Source of the DNA: Aeromicrobium sp. Root344
Lineage (GTDB): Bacteria; Actinomycetota; Actinomycetes; Propionibacteriales; Nocardioidaceae
Direction of reading: 5' to 3'
Assembly: GCF_001425755.1 (NCBI RefSeq)
Contig: NZ_LMDH01000001.1
Location: 1,954,335-2,018,334 of the forward strand
DNA length: 64,000 nucleotides
Below the pieces are notes generated by a model. That model saw only the letters and a list, made by a program, of their open reading frames with translations, was not told the origin of the DNA and ran no database searches. Each line of letters starts with the position of its first letter. Positions within the stretch are counted from its first letter, which is position 1. The position numbers and the translations under genes are program-made. Below are positions 16,023 through 25,490 of this stretch, in pieces.

Positions 16023-17087
16023 TCAGTCCTGTCCCGGCGCGGCGTCCACGACGTCGATCGTCACCGTGGTGATCGACGTCGGGTCGTCGGCAGCCACGCC
16101 GGGGATGACCGGGAACCCGGGGTTGCGCGACTGGTGACCGATGTACTGGCCGGTCTCCTGGTCGAACAGCAGCTCCTGGGCGTAGCCCATGCGCAGTGCG
16201 ATCGCCGCCTTGCCGTCGACATGCGTGACGCCGCCGACGATGCGCACCTGGGGCTCCTTGGCGAGCGCCCGGAACAGTGCCGCACGGATGTCCGCCGGCG
16301 CGAACCCGCTGGTCAGCACGGGGGTGACGGCCTCGTCCAGTGCGGCATAGTGCTCGACCGGGTCGTACGAGTGGGCATCCTTCAGCAGGGTGTCGAGGAG
16401 CCGCGCGGGATCGCGGGGCAGGGAGGCGTACCAGCTGGCGTCCTGGTACTTGGAGTACGAGTGCCAGTTCGTGGAGGCGCCGCCCTTGGAGGTCCAGACG
16501 TGGTGGTCCTCGCCCCCGGCGTACTTCTCGCCGTCGACGCTGATGTTGCGCAGCCGGTGTGACTCCTCGTCGAAGACCCACGTGCCGGCCCGGTCGTACG
16601 GCACCCACATGTGCTGCGTGCGGAGGGTCTGGAACACGATCGGCTTGCCGTCGCTGCCGATCGGCGGGCCCTCGCCGATGTGCTCCGGCGGCGGGGCGTC
16701 GGGATCGGAGGTCACGATCTCGGGCTGGCCCCAGCCCTTCTCGATCGTCGTGATCCGGAGGTACTGCCCCGGCCCGACGACCGGGTCCGACGTCGTGATC
16801 GTGACGTCGGCGGCGCGCTCCAGGACGGCAGCGGCGGGGGATCCGCCCACCTCGTGGCCACCGAGGTCGATGCGGGTCAGGCCGAGGGCGACCGTGGCGG
16901 CGACGGCACCGGCCACAATCAGCGTGCGGCGTAGGTGTCGACGTGGCGTCATCTCGACAAGCTCAATGACCGGGGAATGGGGTGTGGCCATGATGGCGCG
17001 GAGCAGGTCCTCGTCCTGGGCGGTGATCTCGGTGGAGGCGCCGGCCTGCGGGTCGAGCTCGGCGAGCGTACGGGTGATGGCGTTCAT
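16023..17087 (-). CDS. CU044_5270-like membrane-anchored protein, probable partner of the ECF sigma factor
   Basis: The ATG at 17087-17085 overlaps the sigma-factor stop (ATGA), giving 354 residues. An N-terminal cytoplasmic tail of about 50 residues is followed by one transmembrane helix (LIVAGAVAATVALGL) and a large external domain with VGPGQYLRI, HMWVPYDRAGTWVFD and GYAQELLFDQ. This matches the CU044_5270 family, which is regularly encoded after ECF sigma genes. A role as membrane anchor, anti-sigma-like regulator or extracytoplasmic sensor is inferred from the coupling. The signal it responds to is unknown. Confidence 0.8.
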   Translation of the reverse strand: MNAITRTLAELDPQAGASTEITAQDEDLLRAIMATPHSPVIELVEMTPRRHLRRTLIVAGAVAATVALGLTRIDLGGHEVGGSPAAAVLERAADVTITTSDPVVGPGQYLRITTIEKGWGQPEIVTSDPDAPPPEHIGEGPPIGSDGKPIVFQTLRTQHMWVPYDRAGTWVFDEESHRLRNISVDGEKYAGGEDHHVWTSKGGASTNWHSYSKYQDASWYASLPRDPARLLDTLLKDAHSYDPVEHYAALDEAVTPVLTSGFAPADIRAALFRALAKEPQVRIVGGVTHVDGKAAIALRMGYAQELLFDQETGQYIGHQSRNPGFPVIPGVAADDPTSITTVTIDVVDAAPGQD

Positions 17088-17638
17088 GAGGGCACCTCTG
17101 CGGTGTGGGTCGTGGGACGGGTGGACGAGCGCTGGGGACCGGGTGGGTCCGAGAGCGCGTCGCGGAGCTTGCGGCGGGCGCGGTGGAGCCGTACGGCTGC
17201 GGTGCCGGGCCGGCAGTCGAGCACGACCGCGACGGCCTTGACGGTCAGGTGCTCCCAGTAGACGAGCAGCAGGATCTCGCGCTCGTCGTCGTTCAGCCGC
17301 TCGATCGCCTCGAGCACGAGAGACCGGTCGTCGGCGGCTGCCGTGGCGTCGGCCTCGACCAGCTCCGTGGTGTCGGTGACGCGTTGGGCGACCCGGAGCT
17401 GACGCCGTTCGGTGCGTTGGTGGTTGGCGAGCGTGAACCTCGCCGTGCGGTAGAGCCACGGCAGCCCGCCGGCAACGGCTTCGTCGCAGCGTCGCCAGGC
17501 CGTCAGGTAGGTCTGCGCGACGACGTCCTCGGCGAGGTCGTCGGGCGCCCGCCGTCGGGCGTACGAGCGGATCGAGGGGAGGGTGATCCGGTAGAGCGTC
17601 TCGAAAGCGCGGCGGCGCTCGTCCTCATCGGCAGTCAT
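17084..17638 (-). CDS. ECF-type RNA polymerase sigma factor
   Basis: The 184-residue protein has sigma region 2 (FETLYRITLPSIRSYARRR...DDLAEDVVAQTYLTAWRR) and region 4 (LNDDEREILLLVYWEHLTVKAVAVVL followed by VRLHRARRKLR). It directs core polymerase to a small regulon. It is translationally coupled to the downstream membrane protein. No zinc-binding anti-sigma factor lies next to it, so the membrane partner probably controls it. Its own promoter was not identified in the 31 bp between it and the lysoplasmalogenase gene. Confidence 0.9.
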   Translation of the reverse strand: MTADEDERRRAFETLYRITLPSIRSYARRRAPDDLAEDVVAQTYLTAWRRCDEAVAGGLPWLYRTARFTLANHQRTERRQLRVAQRVTDTTELVEADATAAADDRSLVLEAIERLNDDEREILLLVYWEHLTVKAVAVVLDCRPGTAAVRLHRARRKLRDALSDPPGPQRSSTRPTTHTAEVPS

Positions 17639-17669
17639 GACCGTTTTATGTCCACGTCGCCGCCCGGCA

Positions 17670-18374
17670 TTACATCTGCTGCGGCAGCCGGGGCCAGCAG
17701 TCGGTACGGATCGTGGGGTCGAAACCGGCTCCTGCGGCGATCGTCCGCTTCTCGCGGCCGAGGATGCCGGTGGTCAGCAGCAGGATCGCGACGATGTAGA
17801 GCCCCATGATCGCCAGACCCGTGGCGGTGGCGTCCTTGTCGATCCGGTCGGCCTCGCCCAGCGCGATGATGCCGTCGGAGACCAGGAAGCAGGCCCCGCC
17901 GATCCCGGCCCGCAGGTCGGTGGCGAGCGACGTCGACGCCGTGCCGAGGAGGAGCGCGGCGTACACCGGGACGATCGGCCTGAGCCCGGCCTCGAGGCCG
18001 CTCCACGCCCAGACCACGAGGCCGATCGCGGCGGCGACGTAGATCACGAGGATCCACGGCCTGGCCCGCAGCCGCTCGAGGGCGCCGCGGAGGATGAAGA
18101 ACCGGATGAAGCAGACATGGGCTGCGGCGAACGCGGCCATGCCGACGACGAACAGGTCGTCGCCCAGCTCGAGGAACAGGTCGCCGAGGAAGCAGAACCC
18201 CAGTGCCACGACCAGGAGTCTGGGCCCGTGCTGCTCCACGACCCAGGCCGCGAGCAGCGGCGCGATGAAGCACTTGGTGATGCTGTCCCACGGGGTCGCG
18301 TCGGCGGCGTTGAGCGCGAGGTGCACGACGGACACGACGCCGAAGGCGACCAGCCACGGGCTCTTGACTGCCAT
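17670..18374 (-). CDS. Lysoplasmalogenase (YhhN/TMEM86 family)
   Basis: Starting at the ATG at 18374 the product has 234 residues and about eight transmembrane segments. The conserved acidic motifs of the YhhN family are present: CFLGDLFLELGD and LVSDGIIALGE. Characterised members hydrolyse the vinyl-ether bond of lysoplasmalogens. In aerobic actinobacteria the physiological role is uncertain. It is divergent from the ChaA gene across 77 bp. Confidence 0.85.
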   Translation of the reverse strand: MAVKSPWLVAFGVVSVVHLALNAADATPWDSITKCFIAPLLAAWVVEQHGPRLLVVALGFCFLGDLFLELGDDLFVVGMAAFAAAHVCFIRFFILRGALERLRARPWILVIYVAAAIGLVVWAWSGLEAGLRPIVPVYAALLLGTASTSLATDLRAGIGGACFLVSDGIIALGEADRIDKDATATGLAIMGLYIVAILLLTTGILGREKRTIAAGAGFDPTIRTDCWPRLPQQM

Positions 18375-18451
18375 CCCAGCACCGTACCGGTTGGCCGCCT
18401 CCGCAGTTCGCGGGTTGGGCACGACAACCACGAACCTGAAAAGGTGGACGC

Positions 18452-19552
18452 ATGACTTCCCGGCTCGCCGTCCTGACCAGCCGATGGACCGGGATCGTCC
18501 CGGTCGCCGCCCTGATCGTGTTCGCCCTCGCCTGGCACCGGGACCTGCCGTGGGTCGCCGTCGCCGTGGTCTCGGCGTTTCTCGGCGGAGCCGTGCTCGC
18601 CGCGGTGCACCACGCCGAGGTGATCGCCCACCGGGTCGGCGAACCGTACGGCTCGCTGGTTCTCGCGGTCGCGGTCACCGTCATCGAGGTTGCCCTGATC
18701 GTCACGCTGGTGACGACCGGCTCCAAGGGGAGCGAGAGCCTCGCCCGTGACACGGTCTTCGCCGCGATCATGATCACCTGCAACGGCATCGTCGGGGTCT
18801 CGCTGCTCGCCGCCACCCGCAAGGGCCAGGTCGCGCACTTCAACGCCGAGGGCACCGGCGCCGCGCTGGCCACGGTCGGCACCGTGGCGACGCTGTGCCT
18901 CGTGCTCCCGACGTTCACGACGGGCCGCACCGGGCCGGAGTTCACGCCCGGGCAGCTGGGCTTCGCGGCCGTCGCGTCGCTGGGGCTCTACCTGCTGTTC
19001 GTCGGCATGCAGACCGTGCGCCACCGCGACTACTTCCTCCCGACCCGCAGCGACGGGTCCGTCGCGCCCGACGACGACCACGCGTCGCCGCCGTCGGCCC
19101 GCGCCGCGTGGCTGAGCCTCGGCTTCCTGTTCATCGCGCTCGTCGCGGTGGTCGGCAACGCCAAGAACGTCTCGCCCTCGCTCGAGGACGCGGTCGACGC
19201 CGCCGGTATGCCTCAGGCCGTCGTCGGCGTCATCATCGCGCTGCTGATCCTGCTGCCCGAGACGATCGCCGCGGTGCGCGCGGCCCGCCGCAAGCGGGTG
19301 CAGATCAGCCTCAATCTCGCGTACGGCTCGGCGATGGCCAGCATCGGCCTCACGATCCCGGTGATCGCGATCTCGCAGATCTGGCTCGACGGCCCGCTCG
19401 TCCTGGGTCTCGGCTCCACCGAGCTGGTGCTGCTCTCGTTGACGATGGTCACGAGCGTCCTCACCGTCGTGCCGGGCCGGGCGACCATCCTGCAGGGCGG
19501 CATCCACATCGCGATCCTCGGCTCGTTCCTCTTCCTTGCCGCCAGCCCCTAG
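18452..19552 (+). CDS. chaA: Calcium:proton antiporter (ChaA/CaCA family)
   Basis: The 366-residue protein has about eleven hydrophobic segments and the two alpha-repeats of the CaCA superfamily: GEPYGSLVLAVAVTVIEV near residues 63-80 and the matching N-terminal-half-like repeat with LLPETIAAV and YGSAMASIGLTIPV. These carry the acidic ion-binding residues. It would expel Ca2+ (or Na+) in exchange for H+. A Shine-Dalgarno AAGGTGG precedes the ATG. Its TAG stop overlaps the TAG of the convergent NhaP gene. Confidence 0.9.
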   Translation: MTSRLAVLTSRWTGIVPVAALIVFALAWHRDLPWVAVAVVSAFLGGAVLAAVHHAEVIAHRVGEPYGSLVLAVAVTVIEVALIVTLVTTGSKGSESLARDTVFAAIMITCNGIVGVSLLAATRKGQVAHFNAEGTGAALATVGTVATLCLVLPTFTTGRTGPEFTPGQLGFAAVASLGLYLLFVGMQTVRHRDYFLPTRSDGSVAPDDDHASPPSARAAWLSLGFLFIALVAVVGNAKNVSPSLEDAVDAAGMPQAVVGVIIALLILLPETIAAVRAARRKRVQISLNLAYGSAMASIGLTIPVIAISQIWLDGPLVLGLGSTELVLLSLTMVTSVLTVVPGRATILQGGIHIAILGSFLFLAASP

Positions 19553-20850
19553 GCGTCCTCACGCTTGGCGTCGAGCCACCGCATCGCGGGCGTGGCCGTG
19601 ACGCCGTGGAGGATCACCGAGAGCGTGATCGCCAGCCCGACGGTCGACCACAGCAGCGGTACGTCCCGGAAGTCGGCATGTCCCGTCGCGTACGCCAGGT
19701 AGTAGATCGAGCCGACCCCGCGCACCCCGAAGAACGCCGTCGCCGCACGCTCCCGCGGCCCCATCGTCCGGTCGCCGACGCGCAGGTCGGAGCGGCCCGC
19801 GAACAACGCGACCATCCCGCTCGCCGGGCGTACGACCAGGAGCAGCAGCACCGCGACGAGCACGGCCTGCCAGGTCAACGCCGACAGCAGCCCGTTCGTG
19901 AGCGCGACCCCGAGCAGCAGCAGGACGATCAGCGTCAGCAACCGCTCGAGTCGCTCGATGACGTCGTGCATCAGGGCGTGGTAGTCGTGACCCCGCTCCG
20001 CCGACCGCATCGTCATGGCGCACGCGAACACCGCGAGGAAGCCGTAGCCACCTGCCACCTCGGTCAGCCCGTACGCCAGCAGCACCGCGGCGAGCGCGAG
20101 CAAGGGCTCCCCGGAGTCGGCCGTGCGCAACGAGGGCTTGGTCGACCGGAACGCGATCTTGGCCAGTGCCCAGCCCACGAGGACCCCGATCGCCGAACCG
20201 ACGACGACCTTGCCGGCCAGGTCCCAGGCCACCCACCTCGTGCCCCAGTCGGCGAACGAACCGCTGGCGGCGAGGAGAATCGCCGCATGCACGAACGGGA
20301 ACGCCAGTCCGTCGTTGAGCCCGGCCTCGGACGTCAGCGCGAAGCGCACCTCGTCGTCCTCGTCGATCTCGTCCTGGTCGCCCTCGGTCGTGGTCGGTCC
20401 CTCGACCTGGACGTCCGAGGCCAGCACGGGATCCGTCGGCGCCAGTGCGGCGCCCAGCAGCAGGGCCGCCGACGGTGCGAGGCCCATGACCCACCAGCCG
20501 AGCAGCGCGATCCCGGCGATCGACAGCGGCATCGCGATCACGAGCAGCCGCCACGTCGCGCTCCACCGCCGCCACGACTCGAACGAGCGCAGGCTCAGTG
20601 GGCGGTCGAGTGCGAGGCCGACGCCCATCAGCGCGATCAGCACCGTGAACTCGGCCAGGTGCTCGACGAACCCCCGATGCGCGATCGGCGAGAACGCGGA
20701 GTCGCCGGTGCCCGGAAGCAGTCCGATCAGCGCGCCGAGACCGAGCAGGACGACCGGCGGCGACAGCGCAGCGGTCCGCAGCGCGTACGGCAGGACGACG
20801 GCCAGCAGGAGGGCCGCGCCTCCGAGGAGGTAGACGAGATGGGTCGCCAT
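19549..20850 (-). CDS. CPA1-type monovalent cation:proton antiporter
   Basis: The 433-residue integral membrane protein has about twelve helices. The ion-binding motif SEAGLNDGLAFPFV is the SEA-x-ND signature of the CPA1 family, and TDPVLASDVQV marks the preceding discontinuous helix. Between them is a charged loop with GDQDEIDEDDE, which is unusually acidic. It would exchange Na+ or K+ for H+ across the cytoplasmic membrane. It faces the ChaA gene tail to tail with a 4-bp overlap, so the two antiporters share a 3' border but not a promoter. Confidence 0.88.
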   Translation of the reverse strand: MATHLVYLLGGAALLLAVVLPYALRTAALSPPVVLLGLGALIGLLPGTGDSAFSPIAHRGFVEHLAEFTVLIALMGVGLALDRPLSLRSFESWRRWSATWRLLVIAMPLSIAGIALLGWWVMGLAPSAALLLGAALAPTDPVLASDVQVEGPTTTEGDQDEIDEDDEVRFALTSEAGLNDGLAFPFVHAAILLAASGSFADWGTRWVAWDLAGKVVVGSAIGVLVGWALAKIAFRSTKPSLRTADSGEPLLALAAVLLAYGLTEVAGGYGFLAVFACAMTMRSAERGHDYHALMHDVIERLERLLTLIVLLLLGVALTNGLLSALTWQAVLVAVLLLLVVRPASGMVALFAGRSDLRVGDRTMGPRERAATAFFGVRGVGSIYYLAYATGHADFRDVPLLWSTVGLAITLSVILHGVTATPAMRWLDAKREDA

Positions 20851-20862
20851 GACCCTTCGAGG

Positions 20863-21243
20863 CTACGGGGACGAACCGGTGCCCGCCCCTTGAGCTCGCG
20901 GCCCTTCGAGCCACTCGGTGATGAACGTCTCGCTCGCGTGGATGTGGGTCGCGATGTAGCGCTCGGGCCCCACGACCTCGAACTTGTGCGGCGTGAGCTT
21001 CGGCACGACGAGGACCTGCCCGGCGACGCCCATGAGCTGCTCGCCGGCGACCGTGAACAGCGCCCGGCCGCCGCGGATCACGAAGGTCTCGGCGTACGGG
21101 TGCTGGTGCAGGTCGGGGCCGTCGCCGTCGACGTCACTGTCCTCGAAGATCAGGGAGACCCCGGCGCCGTAGGCCGCGCCCTCGATGTTGTCGAGGAGGC
21201 GTCCGTCAGGCCGCGTGGTCCCTGTGGTGTGGATCACGTGCAT
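20863..21243 (-). CDS. Small cupin-domain protein
   Basis: From the ATG at 21243 the product has 126 residues and is a single Cupin_2 barrel. The motifs HQHPYAETFVIRGG and PKLTPHKF give the two-His plus Glu metal site with a third His. Such proteins are metal-binding isomerases, dioxygenases or small sensors. It is 12 bp after the antiporter in gene order (upstream on this strand) and may be cotranscribed with it. No substrate can be assigned. Confidence 0.82.
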   Translation of the reverse strand: MHVIHTTGTTRPDGRLLDNIEGAAYGAGVSLIFEDSDVDGDGPDLHQHPYAETFVIRGGRALFTVAGEQLMGVAGQVLVVPKLTPHKFEVVGPERYIATHIHASETFITEWLEGPRAQGAGTGSSP

Positions 21244-21381
21244 GTCGGCCACGCTAGCCCGGAACCAGCCCCGGAGTGAAGACCGCTGCTGCGACGGGCG
21301 TACGCCCGGGCCCACGTACTGCCGTCGTGGTAGTCGAGAGTCACGGCGTACGGAGGACGCGCGGCACCCCCGCGGTTCGGG

Positions 21382-21395
21382 AGTGTGGTCACACT
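21382..21395. promoter_or_regulatory. 14-bp palindrome in the cupin/MMPL divergent promoter
   Basis: AGTGTG and CACACT flank GT 39 bp before the MMPL start. The dyad lies in the 190-bp divergent region 21244-21433 and could be an operator for a local regulator. No regulator gene is adjacent. Confidence 0.3.
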
Positions 21396-21433
21396 GCCGC
21401 GAGACCCGCGGCCCGTCTCTCGGAGGAACCCCC

Positions 21434-23632
21434 ATGGCTGCATTCGCTCGATGGTGCTTCAACCATCGCCTCTCCGTCATCGGCATCTGGATCGCGCTGC
21501 TGATCGCAGTGAGCGGTGCGTCGATGGCCGCCGGCACGAGCTACTCCGACGCGTTCGACCTGCCCGGCACGGAGTCGACCAAGGCGCTCGACCTGCTGCA
21601 GAAGTCACTGCCGGAGTCCGCCGGCGACGCCGACCAGATCGTGCTGCACGTCGACGAGGGCAAGATCACCGATCCGGCGGTCAAGACCCGCGTCGACGCG
21701 ATGCTGGAGAAGGTCGGCGCCGTCCACTCCGTCGTGGGCATCACCAGCCCGTACGACGAGGCCGGCGCGAGCCAGGTCAGCCAGGACGGCCGGACGGCGT
21801 ACGCCACGGTGCAGTTCGACAAGCAGGCCGACGAGCTCGCGGTCAAGGACATCGACGCGGTCATCGACACCGCGCAGGACGCGCGTGGCGACGGCCTGCA
21901 GGTCGAGCTGAGCGGCCAGGCGATCGACACCGCGACGCAGGCCGGGCCAGGCAGCACCGAGCTGTTCGGCATCGCCGCGGCGGCCGTGATCCTGTTCGTC
22001 GCCTTCGGCTCGCTCCTGGGCATGGTCCTGCCGCTGATCGTCGCGATCGCCGGCGTCGGTGGCGGGATGATGACGATCGCACTGCTGTCGCACACCCTGA
22101 GCCTCAGCGACGTGACCCCGACCCTGGCGGCCCTGATCGGCCTGGGTGTCGGCATCGACTACGCGCTGTTCATCGTCACCCGCTACCGATCCGGCCTCAA
22201 GATGGGGCTGCCACCTGAGGAAGCCGCGATCAAGGCGCTCAACACCTCGGGCCGCTCGGTGCTGTTCGCCGGTGGCACGGTCGTCATCGCCCTGCTGGGC
22301 TTGCTCGTGCTCAACGTCGACTTCTTGGCCGGCATGGGCATCGGGGCCGCGGTCACGGTGCTGTGGACCGTCGCGGCGGCGTTGACGCTGACCCCGGCCT
22401 TCCTCGGCCTGTTCGGCATGCGGTTGCTGTCGCGCCGCGAGCGCCGGACGCTCGCCGCCGAGGGGCCACAGCTCGAGGCCGTCGGCATCTGGGCCCGCTG
22501 GGCGCGCTTCGTCGCGCGGCGCAAGGCGTTCGTCTCGGTCGTCGCACTCGGCCTGATCGCGGTCCTGGCGATCCCGTTCTTCTCGCTGCGACTCGGGTCC
22601 GCCGACGCCGGCAACAACCCGGCCGACACGACGACCCGCAAGGCGTACGACCTGTTGGCCGACGGCTTCGGGCCCGGCTTCAACGGCCCGCTGCAGCTGG
22701 TCGCCGAGCTCAAGTCACCCGGTGACCAGTAGGCGCTGACGACGCTGGTGTCCGACGTCGAGGCGACCAAGGGTGTCGCGGCCGCCACGGCCTTGCCGAT
22801 GAAGGCCGACGCCACGGTCGGCATCGTCCAGGTCGTGCCCACGAGCGCGCCGCAGGACGAGGCCACGACCAGGCTGATCGACACCCTGCGGGACGACGTC
22901 ATACCGACGGCGGAGAAGGGCAGCACCCTCCAGGTGTACGTCGGCGGCAACACCGCGACGTTCGGCGACTTCGCCGACGTGCTGACCGGCAAGCTGCCGC
23001 TGTTCCTGGGCGTCATCGTGGCCCTGGGCTGCGTCCTTCTGATGGTCGCGTTCCGCAGCATCGTCGTGCCGTTGACCGCGGCGCTGATGAACCTCTTGGC
23101 GGCCGGTGCGGCGTTCGGTGTTCTCGTGGCGGTGTTCCAGTGGGGCTGGCTGGGGGACCTCGTGAGCATCGGCAAGGAGGGTCCGGTCGAGGCGTTCCTG
23201 CCGGTCATCATGCTGGCGATCCTGTTCGGCCTGTCGATGGACTACCAGGTGTTCCTGGTCAGCCGGATGCACGAGGAGTGGACCCACACCAAGGACAACC
23301 GGCGCGCCGTGGTCGTCGGCCAGAGCGAGACCGGCCGCGTCATCACCGCCGCGGCGCTCATCATGATCAGCGTGTTCATCGCGTTCGTCTTCGAGGGTGA
23401 ACGCGTGATCGCGGAGTTCGGCATCGGTCTGGCGGCGGCCGTCGCGGTGGACGCGTTCATCCTCCGCATGCTCCTGGTGCCGGCGCTGATGCACTGGTTC
23501 GGTGCCGCCAATTGGTGGCTGCCGGCGTGGATCGACCGGCGCATGCCGCACCTGTCGGTCGAGCCGATGGAGGACGCGCCCGTGGCGGAGATCGCGGAGC
23601 TCGACACCGTCGACCAACCCGCGAGGGCGTGA
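21434..23632 (+). pseudogene. MMPL/RND-family membrane transporter interrupted by an in-frame amber codon
   Basis: GGAGG precedes the ATG at 21434. The frame encodes a typical MMPL protein: first helix and extracytoplasmic loop, then the helical block with GLGVGIDYALFIVTRYR (Asp-Tyr pair near residue 240). The frame hits TAG at 22730-22732 after residue 432, then continues in the same frame without a shift to 23632. The second half has the duplicate loop and FGLSMDYQVFLVSRM. Without the stop the protein would be 732 residues, normal for the family. The break falls inside the second loop (SPGDQ-stop-ALTTLVSDVEA). It looks like a recent point mutation or an assembly error; readthrough is possible. 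A GTG at 22748 could restart but has no ribosome-binding site. Confidence 0.85.
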
Positions 23633-23644
23633 CAGGCTGAGCAC

Positions 23645-24805
23645 GTGAGTCTGAAGGAAGAGCTCGGCGAGCAGGCACGGCGCCACCCGTTTGCGGCGGA
23701 CGCCGTGCTTGCCGCCGCGCTCGGCGCCATCGCCCTCCTGGTGCCGCACGAGGAGGACCGGTCGCCGGTCGGCCCCGACTGGATCGTGATGTCGATCAAG
23801 GTCGCGGTGTTCCTCGCCCTGATCCTGCGCCGGTCGTGGCCGTTCCCGGTGCTGGGTCTCGTGCTGGTCGGCACTGCTGTGGTGCTCGCGCTGGCGCACG
23901 GGAAGTCACCCGTCGTCGCCGCTGCGTTCGTCGCGATCTGCACCGTGGCCTACCGAGGCGACCGCCGTACGGGCATCGCGGTGTGGCTGGGAAGCGCTGC
24001 GGTCCTCACTGCAGGGGCCGCAGTCGGAGCGGGATCGCTGTTCCGCTTCGAGAACCTCTCGATGCTCGCCTGGACCGGGTTCGCCGCCGCGGCCGGCAAC
24101 GCCGCGCGCTCCCGCAAGGAGTGGTTCGCCGAGGTCGAGCAGCGCGCGATCGATGCCGAGGAGAGCCGCGAGGAGGAAGCCCGTCGCCGGGTCGTCGCCG
24201 AGCGCCTGCGCATCGCCCGGGAGCTGCACGACGTCGTGGCCCACCACATCGCCGTCGTGCACGTGCAGGCCGGCGTCGCGGATCACCTGCTCGACACCAA
24301 ACCCGCCGAGGCCCACGAAGCCATCGCGCACATCCGCCGGGCCAGCGGTTCGGTGCTCGACGAGCTGGGCGGTCTCCTCGACGTGCTCCGCCAGCCCGAC
24401 GAGCCCATCACGCCGACCGCGCCGGCCCCCGGTCTCAGCGGACTCACGTCGCTGATCGACTCGTTCTCGGCGTCAGGCCTCACCGTCGACGTCAAGGCCA
24501 ACGGCGTGCCCGACGCCATACCGCCGGCCGTCGAGCTCGTCGCCTACCGGCTCGTGCAGGAGGGCCTGACCAACGCGCACAAGCACGGCTCGGGGACCGC
24601 GACGCTGGACTTCACGTTCGAGCGCGGCGCACTCCGCATCGACATCGCCAACCCGTGCCCGGGTGTCCCCGCCCTCGCCGGTGCGGGCCACGGCCTGCTC
24701 GGCATGCACGAGCGGGCCAAGGCCGTCGGCGGCACGGTCCGGACGCACAACGACGGCGACGCGTGGCGCGTCGCTGCCCGGCTGCCCTTCGAGCCCGCCG
24801 TATGA
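23645..24805 (+). CDS. Two-component sensor histidine kinase (NarL/DesK type)
   Basis: The 386-residue protein has four to five N-terminal transmembrane helices to about residue 150, then a HisKA_3 dimerisation domain with phospho-acceptor His195 in RELHDVVAHH. A C-terminal HATPase domain follows with NAHKHGSGTA and GHGLLGMHERA. It has no large external domain, so it probably senses within or near the membrane. The GTG start is 12 bp after the MMPL stop and its stop overlaps the response-regulator start, so sensing and response genes are coupled. Control of the upstream transporter is inferred. Confidence 0.92.
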   Translation: MSLKEELGEQARRHPFAADAVLAAALGAIALLVPHEEDRSPVGPDWIVMSIKVAVFLALILRRSWPFPVLGLVLVGTAVVLALAHGKSPVVAAAFVAICTVAYRGDRRTGIAVWLGSAAVLTAGAAVGAGSLFRFENLSMLAWTGFAAAAGNAARSRKEWFAEVEQRAIDAEESREEEARRRVVAERLRIARELHDVVAHHIAVVHVQAGVADHLLDTKPAEAHEAIAHIRRASGSVLDELGGLLDVLRQPDEPITPTAPAPGLSGLTSLIDSFSASGLTVDVKANGVPDAIPPAVELVAYRLVQEGLTNAHKHGSGTATLDFTFERGALRIDIANPCPGVPALAGAGHGLLGMHERAKAVGGTVRTHNDGDAWRVAARLPFEPAV

Positions 24806-25476
24806 CGATTCGCGTGCTGCTCGCCGACGACCAGGCGCTGATCCGCAGCGGGTTCCGTGTGCTCATCGAGTCCGACCCCGAGCTCGAGGTCGTGGGCGAG
24901 GCGGCCACCGGCAAGGAAGCCGTCGAGCTGGCGCGCAGCACGCGGGCCGACGTCATCGTGATGGACGTACGCATGCCCGAGATGGACGGGCTCGAGGCGA
25001 CCCGCGCGATCTGCGCCGATGACGACCTCGCCGGCGTCAAGGTGCTCGTGGTGACCACGTTCGAGACCGATGACTACCTGATCGAGGCGCTGCGGGCCGG
25101 CGCGAGCGGCTTCGTCGGCAAGGGTGTCGAGACCGAGGAGCTGCTCGCCGCTATTCGTACGGTCGCGGTCGGCGACGCCCTGCTGTCCGCTCGGGCGACG
25201 CGCAGTCTCATCACGACGTTCCTGGCGCAGCCCTCGGGCCGGCCGGCGGCGACGCCTGCGGAGCTCGAGGTGCTGACGCGGCGCGAGCGCGAGGTGGTCG
25301 GCCTGGTGGCGCAGGGGCTGTCCAACGACGAGATCGCCGAGCAACTGTTCGTCAGCCCGTTGACCGCCAAGACGCACGTCAACCGCGCCATGATCAAGCT
25401 CGGCGCCCGCGACCGGGCGCAGCTCGTCGTGGTGGCCTACCAGTCCGGACTGGTCAGCGCCGATCCTCCCGGCTGA
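24802..25476 (+). CDS. NarL/LuxR-type response regulator
   Basis: The ATG at 24802 overlaps the kinase stop (ATGA). The 224-residue protein has a receiver domain with acidic pair Asp9-Asp10, phospho-acceptor Asp55 in MDVRMPEMDG, the Thr switch in VVTTF and Lys in GFVGKG. The C-terminal LuxR helix-turn-helix has LTRREREVVGLVAQGLSNDEIA. It is the partner of the adjacent kinase. The target genes are not identified; the MMPL gene and itself are the nearest candidates. Confidence 0.93.
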   Translation: MTIRVLLADDQALIRSGFRVLIESDPELEVVGEAATGKEAVELARSTRADVIVMDVRMPEMDGLEATRAICADDDLAGVKVLVVTTFETDDYLIEALRAGASGFVGKGVETEELLAAIRTVAVGDALLSARATRSLITTFLAQPSGRPAATPAELEVLTRREREVVGLVAQGLSNDEIAEQLFVSPLTAKTHVNRAMIKLGARDRAQLVVVAYQSGLVSADPPG

Positions 25477-25490
25477 GCGACACTGGGCGC

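Noticed and set aside
16023..17459. Longer start for the CU044_5270-type protein inside the sigma gene
   Set aside because: The extra 124 residues are out-of-frame sigma sequence; the ATG with ATGA overlap is the natural start.
18895..21279. 794-residue + strand frame across chaA and the antiporter
   Set aside because: It mixes two antisense and frame-shifted genes and shows no domain.
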